Below, one piece after another: positions 37,426 through 46,943 of a stretch of DNA of 64,000 nucleotides. Under the pieces are notes generated by a model. That model saw only the letters and a program-made list of their open reading frames with translations. It had not been told where the DNA came from and did no database searches. The position numbers and the translations under genes were made by a program. The stretch spans positions 1,364,001-1,428,000 of the forward strand of contig NC_002678.2 of the NCBI RefSeq assembly GCF_000009625.1, written 5' to 3'. How positions within the stretch are numbered: position 1 is the first letter of the stretch; each line of letters opens with the position of its first letter. The DNA is from Mesorhizobium japonicum MAFF 303099 (GTDB lineage: Bacteria > Pseudomonadota > Alphaproteobacteria > Rhizobiales > Rhizobiaceae).

Positions 37426-37824
37426 CTATTCCAGCCAGTTCTCGACCTTCAGCTTCCGTATCCGGGTGAACTCCCCGATGTTGGCCGTCACCAGCGTGGT
37501 GCCCAATACGCAGGCGTGAGCAGCAATAAAAAGGTCATTGTAGCCAATGGGTTGGCCAACAGCCTCCAGCTCGGCGCGAAGTGCGCCGTACTCGGCATCC
37601 ACCGGCACGTCGAGCGGCAGGACGGGGATCTCGGCCAGCAGGTCCTCGACCTTCTTGAGCAGCTTGGTCGATCCCTTCCTGGCGCAGCCATATCGCAATT
37701 CAGAGGCAACGACGATGCTGGTGCATACAGCGGCGTCTCCCTCGCGCACCATTGCACCGGCTGCCTTGCCGGCCGGGTTCCGGATCATGTCGCTGATGAT
37801 GTTGGTATCCAGCATGAACCGCAT
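37426..37824 (-). CDS. vapC: VapC toxin, PIN-domain ribonuclease
   Basis: 132 residues from ATG 37824, which overlaps the TGA stop of vapB (TGATG). PIN-domain acidic residues are present: the Asp in MLDTNIISDMI, the Glu in VVASELRYG, and the Asp in YNDLFIAAHA, with a terminal TANIGEF motif, close to the VapC/FitB type. VapC proteins cleave tRNA or rRNA and are neutralised by VapB. The length is typical (about 130). The pair is inserted, in the opposite orientation, between cysA and the second sulfate-binding protein gene. Confidence 0.92.
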   Translation of the reverse strand: MRFMLDTNIISDMIRNPAGKAAGAMVREGDAAVCTSIVVASELRYGCARKGSTKLLKKVEDLLAEIPVLPLDVPVDAEYGALRAELEAVGQPIGYNDLFIAAHACVLGTTLVTANIGEFTRIRKLKVENWLE

Positions 37825-38099
37825 CAAAAAATGTCCTCGGCTTCGACAGGCGCATCATTGATCTCTGGAAAGTTGTCCTCAGGACCAAGCGGCGCCTCTT
37901 TCGCCCATTGGGCGAGCAGCGCGGCAAGCCCAGGTTTGCGGAGCGGCTCAATGACAAGGCGGTCGCCTTCGCGGCTGATCAGAACCTTGTCGCCGGGGAG
38001 TTCGAACTCGACAGGAATGCGCACCGCCTGGCTGCGGTTGTTTCGGAACAGTTTCGCCTCCTTCGGTGGTGGCGTTGTCGTGTGGCGATGCTGGGGCAT
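37824..38099 (-). CDS. vapB: VapB antitoxin, AbrB/SpoVT-type
   Basis: 91 residues from ATG 38099, chosen because GGAGG (38105-38109) lies 5 nt upstream. The DNA-binding beta-hairpin AKLFRNNRSQAVRIPVEFEL (AbrB fold, xxSQAVRIP signature) is followed by GDKVLISREGDRLVIEPL and an acidic C-terminal tail that would wrap the toxin. A 12-residue N-terminal extension (HRHTTTPPPKE) is a little longer than usual. Autoregulation is likely, since a repeated operator-like sequence sits directly upstream. Confidence 0.9.
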   Translation of the reverse strand: MPQHRHTTTPPPKEAKLFRNNRSQAVRIPVEFELPGDKVLISREGDRLVIEPLRKPGLAALLAQWAKEAPLGPEDNFPEINDAPVEAEDIF

Positions 38100-38109
38100 G
38101 CTTGCCTCC

Positions 38110-38154
38110 ATTTGTATATGCCATATGTATATGCCAAATGACAGTCCTGGGCAA
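38110..38154 (-). promoter_or_regulatory. vapBC promoter and operator with direct repeats
   Basis: On the plus strand TGTATATGCCA occurs twice (38113-38123, 38126-38136), centred on the palindrome CATATG, with outer ATTTG/CAAAT arms sharing the same centre. On the minus strand TTGCCC (38149-38154), 17 nt, then TATACA (38126-38131) make a plausible -35/-10 pair. The repeats overlap the -10, the expected place for VapBC autorepression. Confidence 0.55.
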
Positions 38155-38323
38155 GCAACAGAAAAAAGGCAGGCCGAAGTCTGGAACAGAATTCTAAGGA
38201 ACCACTGTGTTGGCCATATCTTTTCTCGCGGCAAGGTGGCGGAGCCATTACCCATGCCTCGCCCCGCCCCCTGCGCCACGGCTAAGGTCGGGCCATAACG
38301 CATTGCCTCCGGAGCCCTTTTTC

Positions 38324-39310
38324 ATGAAGCGATTTTTTCTCGGCATTGCCACTGTTGCCGGCCTGTTCCTCGCATCCTCCCAAGCCTGGTCGGCCGACAA
38401 GCTGCTCAACGCCTCCTATGACGTCGGCCGCGAACTGTTCGTACAGGTCAACAAGGCCTTCGTCGCCAAGCATCCGGGCGTGACCGTCGACCAGTCGCAT
38501 GCCGGCACCTCGGCGCAGGCGCGCGCCATCGCCGAGGGGCTCGGCGCCGATGTCGTCACCTTCAACCAGGTCACCGATATCGATTTCCTGGTCAAGAAAG
38601 GGCTCGTCTCCGCCGACTGGCAGAAGGACTTTCCCGACAACGCCTCGCCCTTCTATTCGCTGCCTTCGTTCCTTGTCCGTGCCGGCAATCCCAAGCACAT
38701 CAAGGACTGGAACGATCTGGTGCGCGACGACGTGCAGGTGATCTTCCCCAACCCGAAAACCTCGGGCAATGCGCGCTACACCTATCTGGCGGCCACCGCG
38801 TACGCCAAGGAAGCCTTCAAAGGCGACGACGCCAAGGTGAAGGAGTTCATCACCAAGCTGTTCAACAACGTGCCGATCTTCGACACGGGTGGCCGAGCCG
38901 CGACCACCACCTTCGTGCAGCGCGAGATCGGCGACGTGCTGATCACCTTCGAATCCGAGACGCGCGGCATCCGCAAGGAGTATGGCGACGACAAGTTCGA
39001 ACAGGTCACCCCCTCGGTCAGCCTGCTCGCGGAATTCCCGGTGGCGATCGTCGACAAGGTCGCCGACCAGCACGGCACGCGCGAACTGGCCAAGACCTAT
39101 CTCGATTTCCTCTACACGCCCGAAGGCCAGGACATCCTCGCGCAGAACGGCAACCGGGTGCGTGACGCTGCCGTCGCCGCCAAATACAAAGCCAATTTTC
39201 CGGAAGTGCGCCTGCTGACGGTGGATGACGTCTTCGGCGGCTGGGATAGGATCCAGAAAGAGCACTTTGCCGCCGGCGGCCTGCTCGACCAGGCCTATGG
39301 CAGCCGCTGA
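38324..39310 (+). CDS. second sulfate ABC transporter periplasmic binding protein
   Basis: 328 residues from ATG 38324 with a CCGGAG ribosome binding site about 10 nt upstream. The signal peptide MKRFFLGIATVAGLFLASS ends at a WSA site. The Sbp signature LLNASYDVGRELFVQVNKAF is followed by SHAGTSAQARAIAEGLGADV, NPKTSGNARYTYLAATAYA and GDVLITFESE. It is clearly homologous to the upstream Sbp but diverged (SHAGTSAQ against [15 protein letters not shown] against WENDAYL), so ligand preference may differ, for example thiosulfate against sulfate. It has no permease of its own and presumably feeds CysTWA. A strong terminator follows. Confidence 0.93.
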   Translation: MKRFFLGIATVAGLFLASSQAWSADKLLNASYDVGRELFVQVNKAFVAKHPGVTVDQSHAGTSAQARAIAEGLGADVVTFNQVTDIDFLVKKGLVSADWQKDFPDNASPFYSLPSFLVRAGNPKHIKDWNDLVRDDVQVIFPNPKTSGNARYTYLAATAYAKEAFKGDDAKVKEFITKLFNNVPIFDTGGRAATTTFVQREIGDVLITFESETRGIRKEYGDDKFEQVTPSVSLLAEFPVAIVDKVADQHGTRELAKTYLDFLYTPEGQDILAQNGNRVRDAAVAAKYKANFPEVRLLTVDDVFGGWDRIQKEHFAAGGLLDQAYGSR

Positions 39311-39339
39311 CGGTTGCGGCATGGATTGAACAGATGAGG

Positions 39340-39362
39340 AAAGCCGGCCTTGAGCCGGCTTT
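39340..39362 (+). terminator. intrinsic terminator after the second sulfate-binding protein
   Basis: A perfect 9-bp stem AAAGCCGGC / GCCGGCTTT with loop CTTGA, followed by a T-rich CTTCGTTT, 30 nt after the stop codon. Confidence 0.8.
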
Positions 39363-39558
39363 CTTCGTTTCTGCCATCAGCCGGGACGAATACGGCGCCA
39401 TCCCGGCAAACGTTACAAAGAATCAACGCGTTTGTGCCTAACGTGCCTTTTGGCGTCTTGTTTTCGCGAAATACCATCGCGCGGCGGAACCGTCATTATT
39501 TGCACACAAACAGCCGCCAGATGCGGGGTGGTTGGGGCTTCAACGGGTTGACTCGGGC

Positions 39559-40008
39559 ATGCTGACAAAAAAAGGCAAATACGGCCTCAAGGCCCTCGTG
39601 CATCTTTCCAGCCTGCCGGTTGGCCAATTGGCCTTCGTCAACGACATAGCGGTCGCCAACAATATCCCGAAGAAATTCCTCGATGCCATCCTGGGCGAGT
39701 TGCGCAATGCCGGCTTCGTCCAGAGCCGCAAGGGCAAGGAAGGCGGCTATCGCCTCGCCCGCCCGGCCTCCGAGATCAAGATCGGCCATGTCGTACGCGT
39801 GCTGGACGGCCCGCTGGCGCCGATCCCCTGCGCCAGCCGCACGCAGTACCAGCGCTGCGAGGATTGCGACGAGGCGACCTGCCAGGTCCGGCATATGATG
39901 CTGGAGGTACGCCAGGCAATCGCCGAGGTGCTCGATAACAGAAGCCTCGCCGCCATGCGCGATGCCGACAACGACGACTTCCCGGTCGAGCTGTCCTCGC
40001 AGATTTAG
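39559..40008 (+). CDS. Rrf2-family transcriptional regulator
   Basis: 149 residues from ATG 39559. An N-terminal winged helix (LTKKGKYGLKALVHLSSLP, NNIPKKFLDAILGELRNAGF, SRKGKEGGYRLAR) is typical of Rrf2. The sensor region has four cysteines in CASRTQYQRCEDCDEATCQ, suggesting an Fe-S cluster or thiol sensing. Rrf2 members include IscR, NsrR, RirA and CymR-type cysteine regulators. Its place just after the sulfate uptake genes suggests, by inference only, control of sulfur assimilation. A perfect TTTCGCGAAA palindrome (39462-39471) in its upstream region could be its own operator. Confidence 0.88.
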   Translation: MLTKKGKYGLKALVHLSSLPVGQLAFVNDIAVANNIPKKFLDAILGELRNAGFVQSRKGKEGGYRLARPASEIKIGHVVRVLDGPLAPIPCASRTQYQRCEDCDEATCQVRHMMLEVRQAIAEVLDNRSLAAMRDADNDDFPVELSSQI

Positions 40009-40091
40009 ATCGACGGCTGGGGAGCGGCGTTTGTCATCGTAAGATTCCCTGATCGCCCAGGGCGACGCCAATGACAGGCGGCGATACCGGC

Positions 40092-40640
40092 TCATGAATT
40101 GGCCAGCAGGCGCATCGCGTCGGCAACGGCATCGGCGACGGGACGCGTCGCGTCGATTGTCAGCGCCCGCTCATCGCTGCCCGGCGGCTCGAGAATGGCG
40201 AACTGGCTGTCGACCAGGCTTGCCGGCATGAAATGGCCCTTGCGGCTGGCGACCCGCCGCCTTGCGGTCGTCGGGTCGATCTCCAGATAGAGGAAGACGA
40301 TATCGGGGCAAAAACCGCGCAGGCGTTCGCGATGGCTGCGCTTGAGCGCCGAGCAGGCCGCGACCACGCCCTGCCCTTCGCCGATCGACGTCGCGATGCG
40401 CTCGCCGATGGCGTCGAGCCAGCCTTCACGCAACTGGTCGGTGAGCGGCTCGCCGCTTGCCATGCGCGCCACATTCTCCGGCGGATGCAGCCTGTCGCCT
40501 TCGATGAAGACGGCATCCAGCGCGGCCGCCAGCGCGATGCCGACAGCCGACTTGCCGCAACCGGCGACGCCCATCACCACGATGGCCAGAGGCATCAAGC
40601 GGGGAGCGCCCGCCGGCGCCTGCGCTGCTTCTCCGTCCAC
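40092..40640 (-). CDS. gntK: gluconokinase
   Basis: 182 residues from GTG 40640, or 167 from ATG 40595; neither has a clear ribosome binding site. The P-loop VVMGVAGCGKSAVG is followed by EGDRLHPPENVARMASG, CSALKRSHRERLRG and KGHFMPASLVDSQF, the GntK/IdnK signature series. It phosphorylates D-gluconate to 6-phosphogluconate in the cytosol. It is the last gene of a ribose-type sugar importer operon; a 117-bp palindromic repeat fills the gap to the preceding permease. This suggests that the importer carries gluconate or a related sugar acid. Confidence 0.9.
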   Translation of the reverse strand: MDGEAAQAPAGAPRLMPLAIVVMGVAGCGKSAVGIALAAALDAVFIEGDRLHPPENVARMASGEPLTDQLREGWLDAIGERIATSIGEGQGVVAACSALKRSHRERLRGFCPDIVFLYLEIDPTTARRRVASRKGHFMPASLVDSQFAILEPPGSDERALTIDATRPVADAVADAMRLLANS

Positions 40641-40643
40641 GGC

Positions 40644-40760
40644 TAGAGCATGATGCCGAAAAGTGTGAAGCGGTTTTCGGACGACATCATGCTCTATCTC
40701 CTTGATTTAGAGGCGGATTCAGATTTCAGGTCGATCCGACCTGAAATCATTCGGCTCTAG
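40644..40760. repeat. rhizobial palindromic intergenic element, copy 1
   Basis: Two nested inverted repeats. The arms AGAGCATGATG / CATCATGCTCT enclose a CGAAAA...TTTTCG stem. A second unit is built on AGATTTCAGGTCG / CGACCTGAAAT with AGAG/CTCT ends. The terminal TAG (complement of 40757-40759) is the stop codon of the upstream permease gene. It is the same family as copy 2 at 58734-58850, in the same polarity relative to the host operon. Confidence 0.85.
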
Positions 40761-41743
40761 CGGCTTGCCGGCGCGCGGCCGTAGAGCAGCAGCATGGCGA
40801 CAATGACGACGCCATAGATGATCTGCCGCCCCGCCTCCGGCATCTGCATGACCGACAGGATGGACTGCAGAAGCGTGATCAGGATGACGCCGGCGACGGT
40901 GCCGAGATAGGACCCGCGCCCGCCGAGGATCGAGGTGCCGCCGAGCACCACCGCGGCGATCGACGGCAGCAAATACGCATCACCCATCGACTGCGCCGCC
41001 TTCGAGGCATAGCCGGCCAGCAGCACGCCGCCAAAGGCCGAGAGCCCGCCGGAGACGGCGAAGGCAATCATCACCACGCGCCTCGTGTCGATGCCGGAGA
41101 GATAGGCAGCACGCTCGCGGTTGCCGATGCCGTAGACGGTCCGGCCAAAGCCGGTGCGGGTCAGCACGAAGACCATCGCGGCCCCGATCAGCGCCCAGAT
41201 GATGACGGCGTTGGGCACGCCCGGAATGGCAAAGCCGGTGGCGAGGAAGCGCATCGCGCCGGTCGCCGAATCCTGAGGCGAGAAGCCGCCGGTGTAGACC
41301 ACCATCAGCCCCTGTGCGACGGCGTTGGTGGCAAGCGTGATGATCATCGAGGGAATGCGCAGATAGGCGACGCCGATGCCGTTGACGACGCCGATCAGCA
41401 CGCCGCAGAAGATGCCGAACGGTATGGCCAGCGCCACCCCAAGCGGACCGTAGGCGGCCGCCGCGCAGGCCATCATCGCGCCCGCCGCCACCGACCACGG
41501 CACCGACAGGTCGATCTGGCCGAGCAGGATAACCAGCATCATGCCGGTGGCGATGACCCCGAGGAACGAGGCCACCTTCAATTGCTGCAACAGATATTCA
41601 GGCGACAGGAAGCTTCTGGAATAGAGGCTGCCGACGAACAGCAACAGCACGATGCAGGCGAATGCGGTCAGCACCGCCGGATCGGCGCGGCGGATGAATT
41701 TCGGCATGCGGCCGGCAATGCCGCCAAGCGTCGTTTCGCTCAC
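40757..41743 (-). CDS. ribose-type sugar ABC transporter permease (second of two)
   Basis: 328 residues from GTG 41743, which overlaps the upstream TGA stop (GTGA) and has GGAG 8 nt before it; a GTG at 41752 is also in frame. RbsC-family features: LPLIAT-like VIATGMMLVILLGQIDLSVP, FGIFCGVLIGVVNGIGVAYL, RIPSMIITLATNAVAQGLM and a C-terminal VVLGGTSILGGRGSYLGTVA. About eight to ten transmembrane helices are expected. It pairs with the adjacent permease as a heterodimeric channel. Its stop codon lies in the palindromic repeat. Confidence 0.9.
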   Translation of the reverse strand: MSETTLGGIAGRMPKFIRRADPAVLTAFACIVLLLFVGSLYSRSFLSPEYLLQQLKVASFLGVIATGMMLVILLGQIDLSVPWSVAAGAMMACAAAAYGPLGVALAIPFGIFCGVLIGVVNGIGVAYLRIPSMIITLATNAVAQGLMVVYTGGFSPQDSATGAMRFLATGFAIPGVPNAVIIWALIGAAMVFVLTRTGFGRTVYGIGNRERAAYLSGIDTRRVVMIAFAVSGGLSAFGGVLLAGYASKAAQSMGDAYLLPSIAAVVLGGTSILGGRGSYLGTVAGVILITLLQSILSVMQMPEAGRQIIYGVVIVAMLLLYGRAPASR

Positions 41744-42716
41744 AGGAACCACTCCAGCCGGTTGCGGACCCGAAACAGGGCGAAGGCGCCGAGGCTGACC
41801 GCGATCAGCAGGATAACCCCCTGGAACAGCGGCTGCCAGAGCGGATCGAAATCGAACACGAACAACAGATCGCCAATGGTGCGGAAGGCCAGCGCGCCGA
41901 AGATGGCGCCGATGGCGCTGCCCTTGCCGCCGAACAGCGAGACGCCGCCCAGCACCACGGCGGCGATCGAGAACAGCGTGTAGGCGTTGCCGCTGGCATA
42001 GGCAGCGTCACCCGTATAGGTGAAGAAGGTCAGGAACAGCCCGCCGATCGCCGCCAGCAGTCCGGCCAGCGTGTAGGCGGCGAACTTGCCGCGCCTGATC
42101 GGAACGCCCGACATATAGGCCGCCGTCTCCGACGATCCCGCCGCGTAGGCCGCGCGGCCAAGCACCGAGCGGCTGAACGGCACCCAGATCAACAGCACGA
42201 TGGCGAACAGCACGACGAGGCTCGCCGGCACCAAGTCGAAGACGCGTCCGGTCATCGCATCGGCCAGATCCTCATTGACCGAACCGCCCGGGAAGGGCCG
42301 CAACAAAAGGCCGATGCCATAATAAACGGCCCCGGTGGCGATGGTGGCGACGATCGGCTGCAGCCGGCCGTAGATGACGATGGCGCCGTTGATGGCGCCG
42401 CACAGAAGACCGGCCGCCAGCACGGCGATGACGCCGAGCGCCGTCTGCATGGGTGTGCCCACCACCAGCCAGGAGGCCAGGCAGTTGGTCAGGAGAAAGA
42501 TCATGCCGACGGACAGGTCGATGCCGGCGGTGATCACCACCAGCGTCTGCGCCATGGCGACGAAGGCGAGCAGCACGCCCTTGTTCGCCGCCGTCTGCAC
42601 CACATTGGCGGTGAAGCCGGCCGGGTGGTTCGAGGTGTAGATGATGAACATGACGATGAAGATGCCGAGCGCCAGCAGCGTTCCGCGCTGCTCCGCCAGC
42701 CAGTAGCGCCAATCCT

Positions 42717-42720
<4 letters not shown>
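41740..42720 (-). CDS. ribose-type sugar ABC transporter permease (first of two)
   Basis: 326 residues from GTG 42720, overlapping the ATPase stop codon as GTGA. Features are FVAMAQTLVVITAGIDLSVG, GLLCGAINGAIVIYGRLQP, GRAAYAAGSSETAAYMSGVP and a C-terminal VVLGGVSLFGGKGSAIGAIF, all RbsC-like. It forms the inner-membrane pore with the next permease. Four-base overlaps at both ends indicate tight translational coupling. Confidence 0.9.
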
Positions 42721-44264
<1,544 letters not shown>

Positions 44265-44339
44265 CGGCCCTCCCCGGGGCGCTTTGAGCGTATCAAATGA
44301 CCGGCGCCGCGGGAGATGCCACGGCGCCGGGAGTGCAGC

Positions 44340-45467
44340 CTACTGGTCCGCCTTGGTCTGCCCCATGATTTCCTGTGCGGTGAAATTGATGCCGCAGGTC
44401 GGGAAGGAATTGCCGACGAAGAAATTGTCGGACTGGTCGGGGAAGAAATCCTGACCAGCCTTGAAGTTGGGATCCTCGACGATGGCGAGCGGCAGCTTGA
44501 CCGACTGCGGGACGACATTGCCTTCAAGCGCAGCGATCGCCGTCTTGATGGCAACCGCCACCTGCGCCGGGCCGGTACCGGCCGACGAGCACTTCAACCC
44601 GTCGGCCGCGTGGGCCGCGCAGAATTTGCGGAAGCCGTTCTCGGTCTCGCCGCCGAACGGCACGAAGGGATGCTTGGCATCGATCATCGCCTGCACGATG
44701 CCGGTGTCGCCGCCCTGTCCGGTGACGCCGTCGAAGGGGCCGTTGGTGGCGATCGCATCGGCCGACGCCTTTTGCGCAACGCCGTCATCCCACTTGCCGA
44801 CCACCTCGGTGACGGCCCATTTCTTGCCCGACGCATCGAGAACCTCGTGGATGCCATTGTGGCGGTCAGTGTCGACCGATGTGCCGGCAACACCGCGCAC
44901 CTCGAGCACCTTGCCGCCATTCGGCACATGGGAGACCAGCCATTTGCCCCACAGCTCGCCAAGACCCTTCTGGTCGACATTGACGTTGATGGCGTCCTTG
45001 GTGTCGAGAATGTTGTCGAAGGCAACCAGCACGACGCCGGCTTCCTTGGCGCGCTTGATCACAGGCCCGAATGCGGTCGGGTTCTGCGCGTTGACGACGA
45101 TCGCGTCATAGCCGGAATCGATGAAGTTGTTGATCGCCGAAATCTGCGCCGGCACGTCTTCGCCGGTCGAGACGACCTTGAATTCCTTCAGCTTGGCGGC
45201 GACGTCCTTCTGTGCCGCATAGGCCTTCGCGGTCTGCACCATCTGGATGCGCCACGTATTGGCGATATAGCCGTTGGCGAGCGCGATGCGGTACGGCCCG
45301 GCCTTCTTGGGGAACTTGAAGAATTGCGTGTCGGCCGCCCAGGGTGCGAAACAGTCAGGCTCGGCAGCCGGACCCTTGACGATTTCGGGACCCGCGGCAA
45401 TCGCGGACGAGCTCAGCATAACGAATGCAGTGGCGGCAACGATGCCACCGACGAGTGACTTGATCAT
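44340..45467 (-). CDS. sugar ABC transporter periplasmic binding protein (PBP type 1)
   Basis: 375 residues. The Sec signal peptide has a hydrophobic core IVAATAFVMLSSSAIA with cleavage near AIA-AGP. The type-1 periplasmic-binding fold shows YRIALANGYIANTWRIQMVQ, NNFIDSGYDAIVVNAQNP, AGVVLVAFDNILDTKDAINV and TGQGGDTGIVQAMIDAKHP. Two late cysteine pairs (FCAAHAADGLKCSS and PTCGI) may form disulfides. The ligand is not readable; the neighbouring gluconokinase makes a sugar acid such as gluconate the first candidate. It is the first gene of the transporter operon. Confidence 0.9.
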   Translation of the reverse strand: MIKSLVGGIVAATAFVMLSSSAIAAGPEIVKGPAAEPDCFAPWAADTQFFKFPKKAGPYRIALANGYIANTWRIQMVQTAKAYAAQKDVAAKLKEFKVVSTGEDVPAQISAINNFIDSGYDAIVVNAQNPTAFGPVIKRAKEAGVVLVAFDNILDTKDAINVNVDQKGLGELWGKWLVSHVPNGGKVLEVRGVAGTSVDTDRHNGIHEVLDASGKKWAVTEVVGKWDDGVAQKASADAIATNGPFDGVTGQGGDTGIVQAMIDAKHPFVPFGGETENGFRKFCAAHAADGLKCSSAGTGPAQVAVAIKTAIAALEGNVVPQSVKLPLAIVEDPNFKAGQDFFPDQSDNFFVGNSFPTCGINFTAQEIMGQTKADQ

Positions 45468-45631
45468 CGATAATCCTCCCGATTGCAGTTCTGATTTGTT
45501 GCTTCAGTTTCATGCAATTCCCGCGTTTCCGGCAGGCCCTCCCGCCTTGCCCAGTCACGCCTGCCCAGGTGCCAACGACCTTCGCGCCACCTCCCCTTGC
45601 CGTCCCCATCGACCGAAGAAAAACTATCATA

Positions 45632-45682
45632 TTATACATAATAAACAAGCGTGAGCTGTTGCTTATGTATAATAAACAAGCG
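45632..45682. repeat. 20-bp direct repeat pair in importer promoter region
   Basis: TTATACATAATAAACAAGCG (45632-45651) and TTATGTATAATAAACAAGCG (45663-45682) match at 18 of 20 positions, 31 bp apart, about three helical turns. On the minus strand the first copy contains the TATAAT element. They may be activator sites or a duplicated promoter. Confidence 0.5.
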
Positions 45683-45714
45683 CAGCACTTCTGAGGCGAG
45701 GCTCGTTCGCTAAA

Positions 45715-45730
45715 ATGGTAGCGCTACCAT
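45715..45730. promoter_or_regulatory. LacI-family operator palindrome
   Basis: ATGGTAGC / GCTACCAT is a perfect 16-bp palindrome with the central CG step typical of LacI/GntR-type operators. It sits between the regulator gene and the importer operon, both read on the minus strand. The regulator encoded at 45775-46809 is the obvious ligand. Confidence 0.75.
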
Positions 45731-45774
45731 AGCGTTGTGTAAAGCGCCATTTGAGCGCGCTCTAAAAAGCGTGT

Positions 45775-46809
45775 TCAGCGGGCTGTGCTCTCGCGGCGCT
45801 TGAGTTCGAATCCGAGGTCGACGATCCGCTGTTCCGGCCTGTTACCGGCGATCGCCGACAATGCCATGGCCACCGCCCGCCTGCCGATTTCATAGCGATG
45901 CGTGCGGATGCTGGTGATCGAGGGAAACGCCACCTGCATCATGTCGAGGTCGTTGAAGCCGACAATGCCGATGGTCTTCGGCACATCGATCGCCGCGCGG
46001 TGGCACTCGAACAGCACGCCGAGCGCGATATCGTCATTGTTGCAGAACACGCCGTCGAGCGTCGGCATCTTGGCCAGGGCATCGCGAAACAGTTCTCGCC
46101 CGAGCGGCACGCTGGACAACAGCGGCGTGGTGGTGACAAGGCGCGGGTCGAACAGCCCGGGCTTCTCCATCGCCGCGCGATAGCCTGCGAGGCGCCGCTG
46201 CGAGCGCGGGTCCATGCGTGCGCCGATGAAGCCGATGCGGCGATACCCCGCCTCGATCAAGTGCTCGGTCGCCGTCCTGCCGCCGTCGAAATGCGAGAAG
46301 CCGACCATCATGTCGACGGGATCGGGCCCGGTCTCCATCACCTGCACCACCGGGCAGCCGGCATTTTCGAGCAGTTTCCGCGAGGTTGGCGTCTGGTCGA
46401 TGCCGGCCACGATCAGCGCTGCCGGCCGCTGCGAGCCGAACAGCTGCAAGAGCCGCTCCTCCTCGAGGCCGGAATAATGGGTGTTGCCAAGCTGGATGCG
46501 GAACGGGCTGTCCGACAGGCTGTCATAGATGCCGCGCACCACTTCGGCAAAGACGTTGTTGGTCAGCGACGGCACCAGCACGCCGAACACTTCGGCGCGC
46601 GCCGAGGCCAGCGCCCGCGCATTGGGGTCCGGCACATAGCCGAGCTCGTCGACGGCGGCCTGGATCTGACGGCGCAATTCCTCCGAGACGCGCTCCGGCT
46701 CGCGCAGCGCCCGCGACACGGTGATGGCGCCAACGCCGGCCTTGCGCGCGACATCCGCTATGGTCGGGCGGCCGCCGCCCCGTCGCGAGCGCGGCTTGAT
46801 CAACGCCAT
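45775..46809 (-). CDS. LacI-family transcriptional regulator (GntR-like)
   Basis: 344 residues. The N-terminal helix-turn-helix TIADVARKAGVGAITVSRAL and hinge helix region (DPNARALASARA) are canonical, followed by a periplasmic-binding-like sensor domain (VFGVLVPSLTNNVFAEVVRG; DGVFCNNDDIALGVLFE). Sequence flavour (VGAITVSRALREPERVS) is that of gluconate regulators of the LacI family. It precedes the sugar importer and gluconokinase operon on the same strand, with a perfect operator between them. It probably represses uptake until the sugar acid or a derivative binds. Confidence 0.92.
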   Translation of the reverse strand: MALIKPRSRRGGGRPTIADVARKAGVGAITVSRALREPERVSEELRRQIQAAVDELGYVPDPNARALASARAEVFGVLVPSLTNNVFAEVVRGIYDSLSDSPFRIQLGNTHYSGLEEERLLQLFGSQRPAALIVAGIDQTPTSRKLLENAGCPVVQVMETGPDPVDMMVGFSHFDGGRTATEHLIEAGYRRIGFIGARMDPRSQRRLAGYRAAMEKPGLFDPRLVTTTPLLSSVPLGRELFRDALAKMPTLDGVFCNNDDIALGVLFECHRAAIDVPKTIGIVGFNDLDMMQVAFPSITSIRTHRYEIGRRAVAMALSAIAGNRPEQRIVDLGFELKRRESTAR

Positions 46810-46943
46810 CGCCCGCGCATATGGCCGCCCAAGCGCGCCCGCAATACGATCATCTCAGCTGTCGCCATCTCACCGGCCTGTTGCCGCAACCCTTGGTCTC
46901 TGGGGTCGCGCAGCCCTTGCCTATTGTCAAGCCGAGGCGCGCC

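Larger units (their letters stand above)
45468..45774. promoter_or_regulatory. 307-nt regulatory interval between lacI-type gene and sugar importer
   Basis: The interval is AT-rich compared with its surroundings. It holds a perfect 16-bp LacI-type palindrome, an 18/20 direct repeat pair, and a perfect -10-like TATAAT on the minus strand (complement of 45631-45636) without a convincing -35. No gene is seen in it. Confidence 0.6.
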
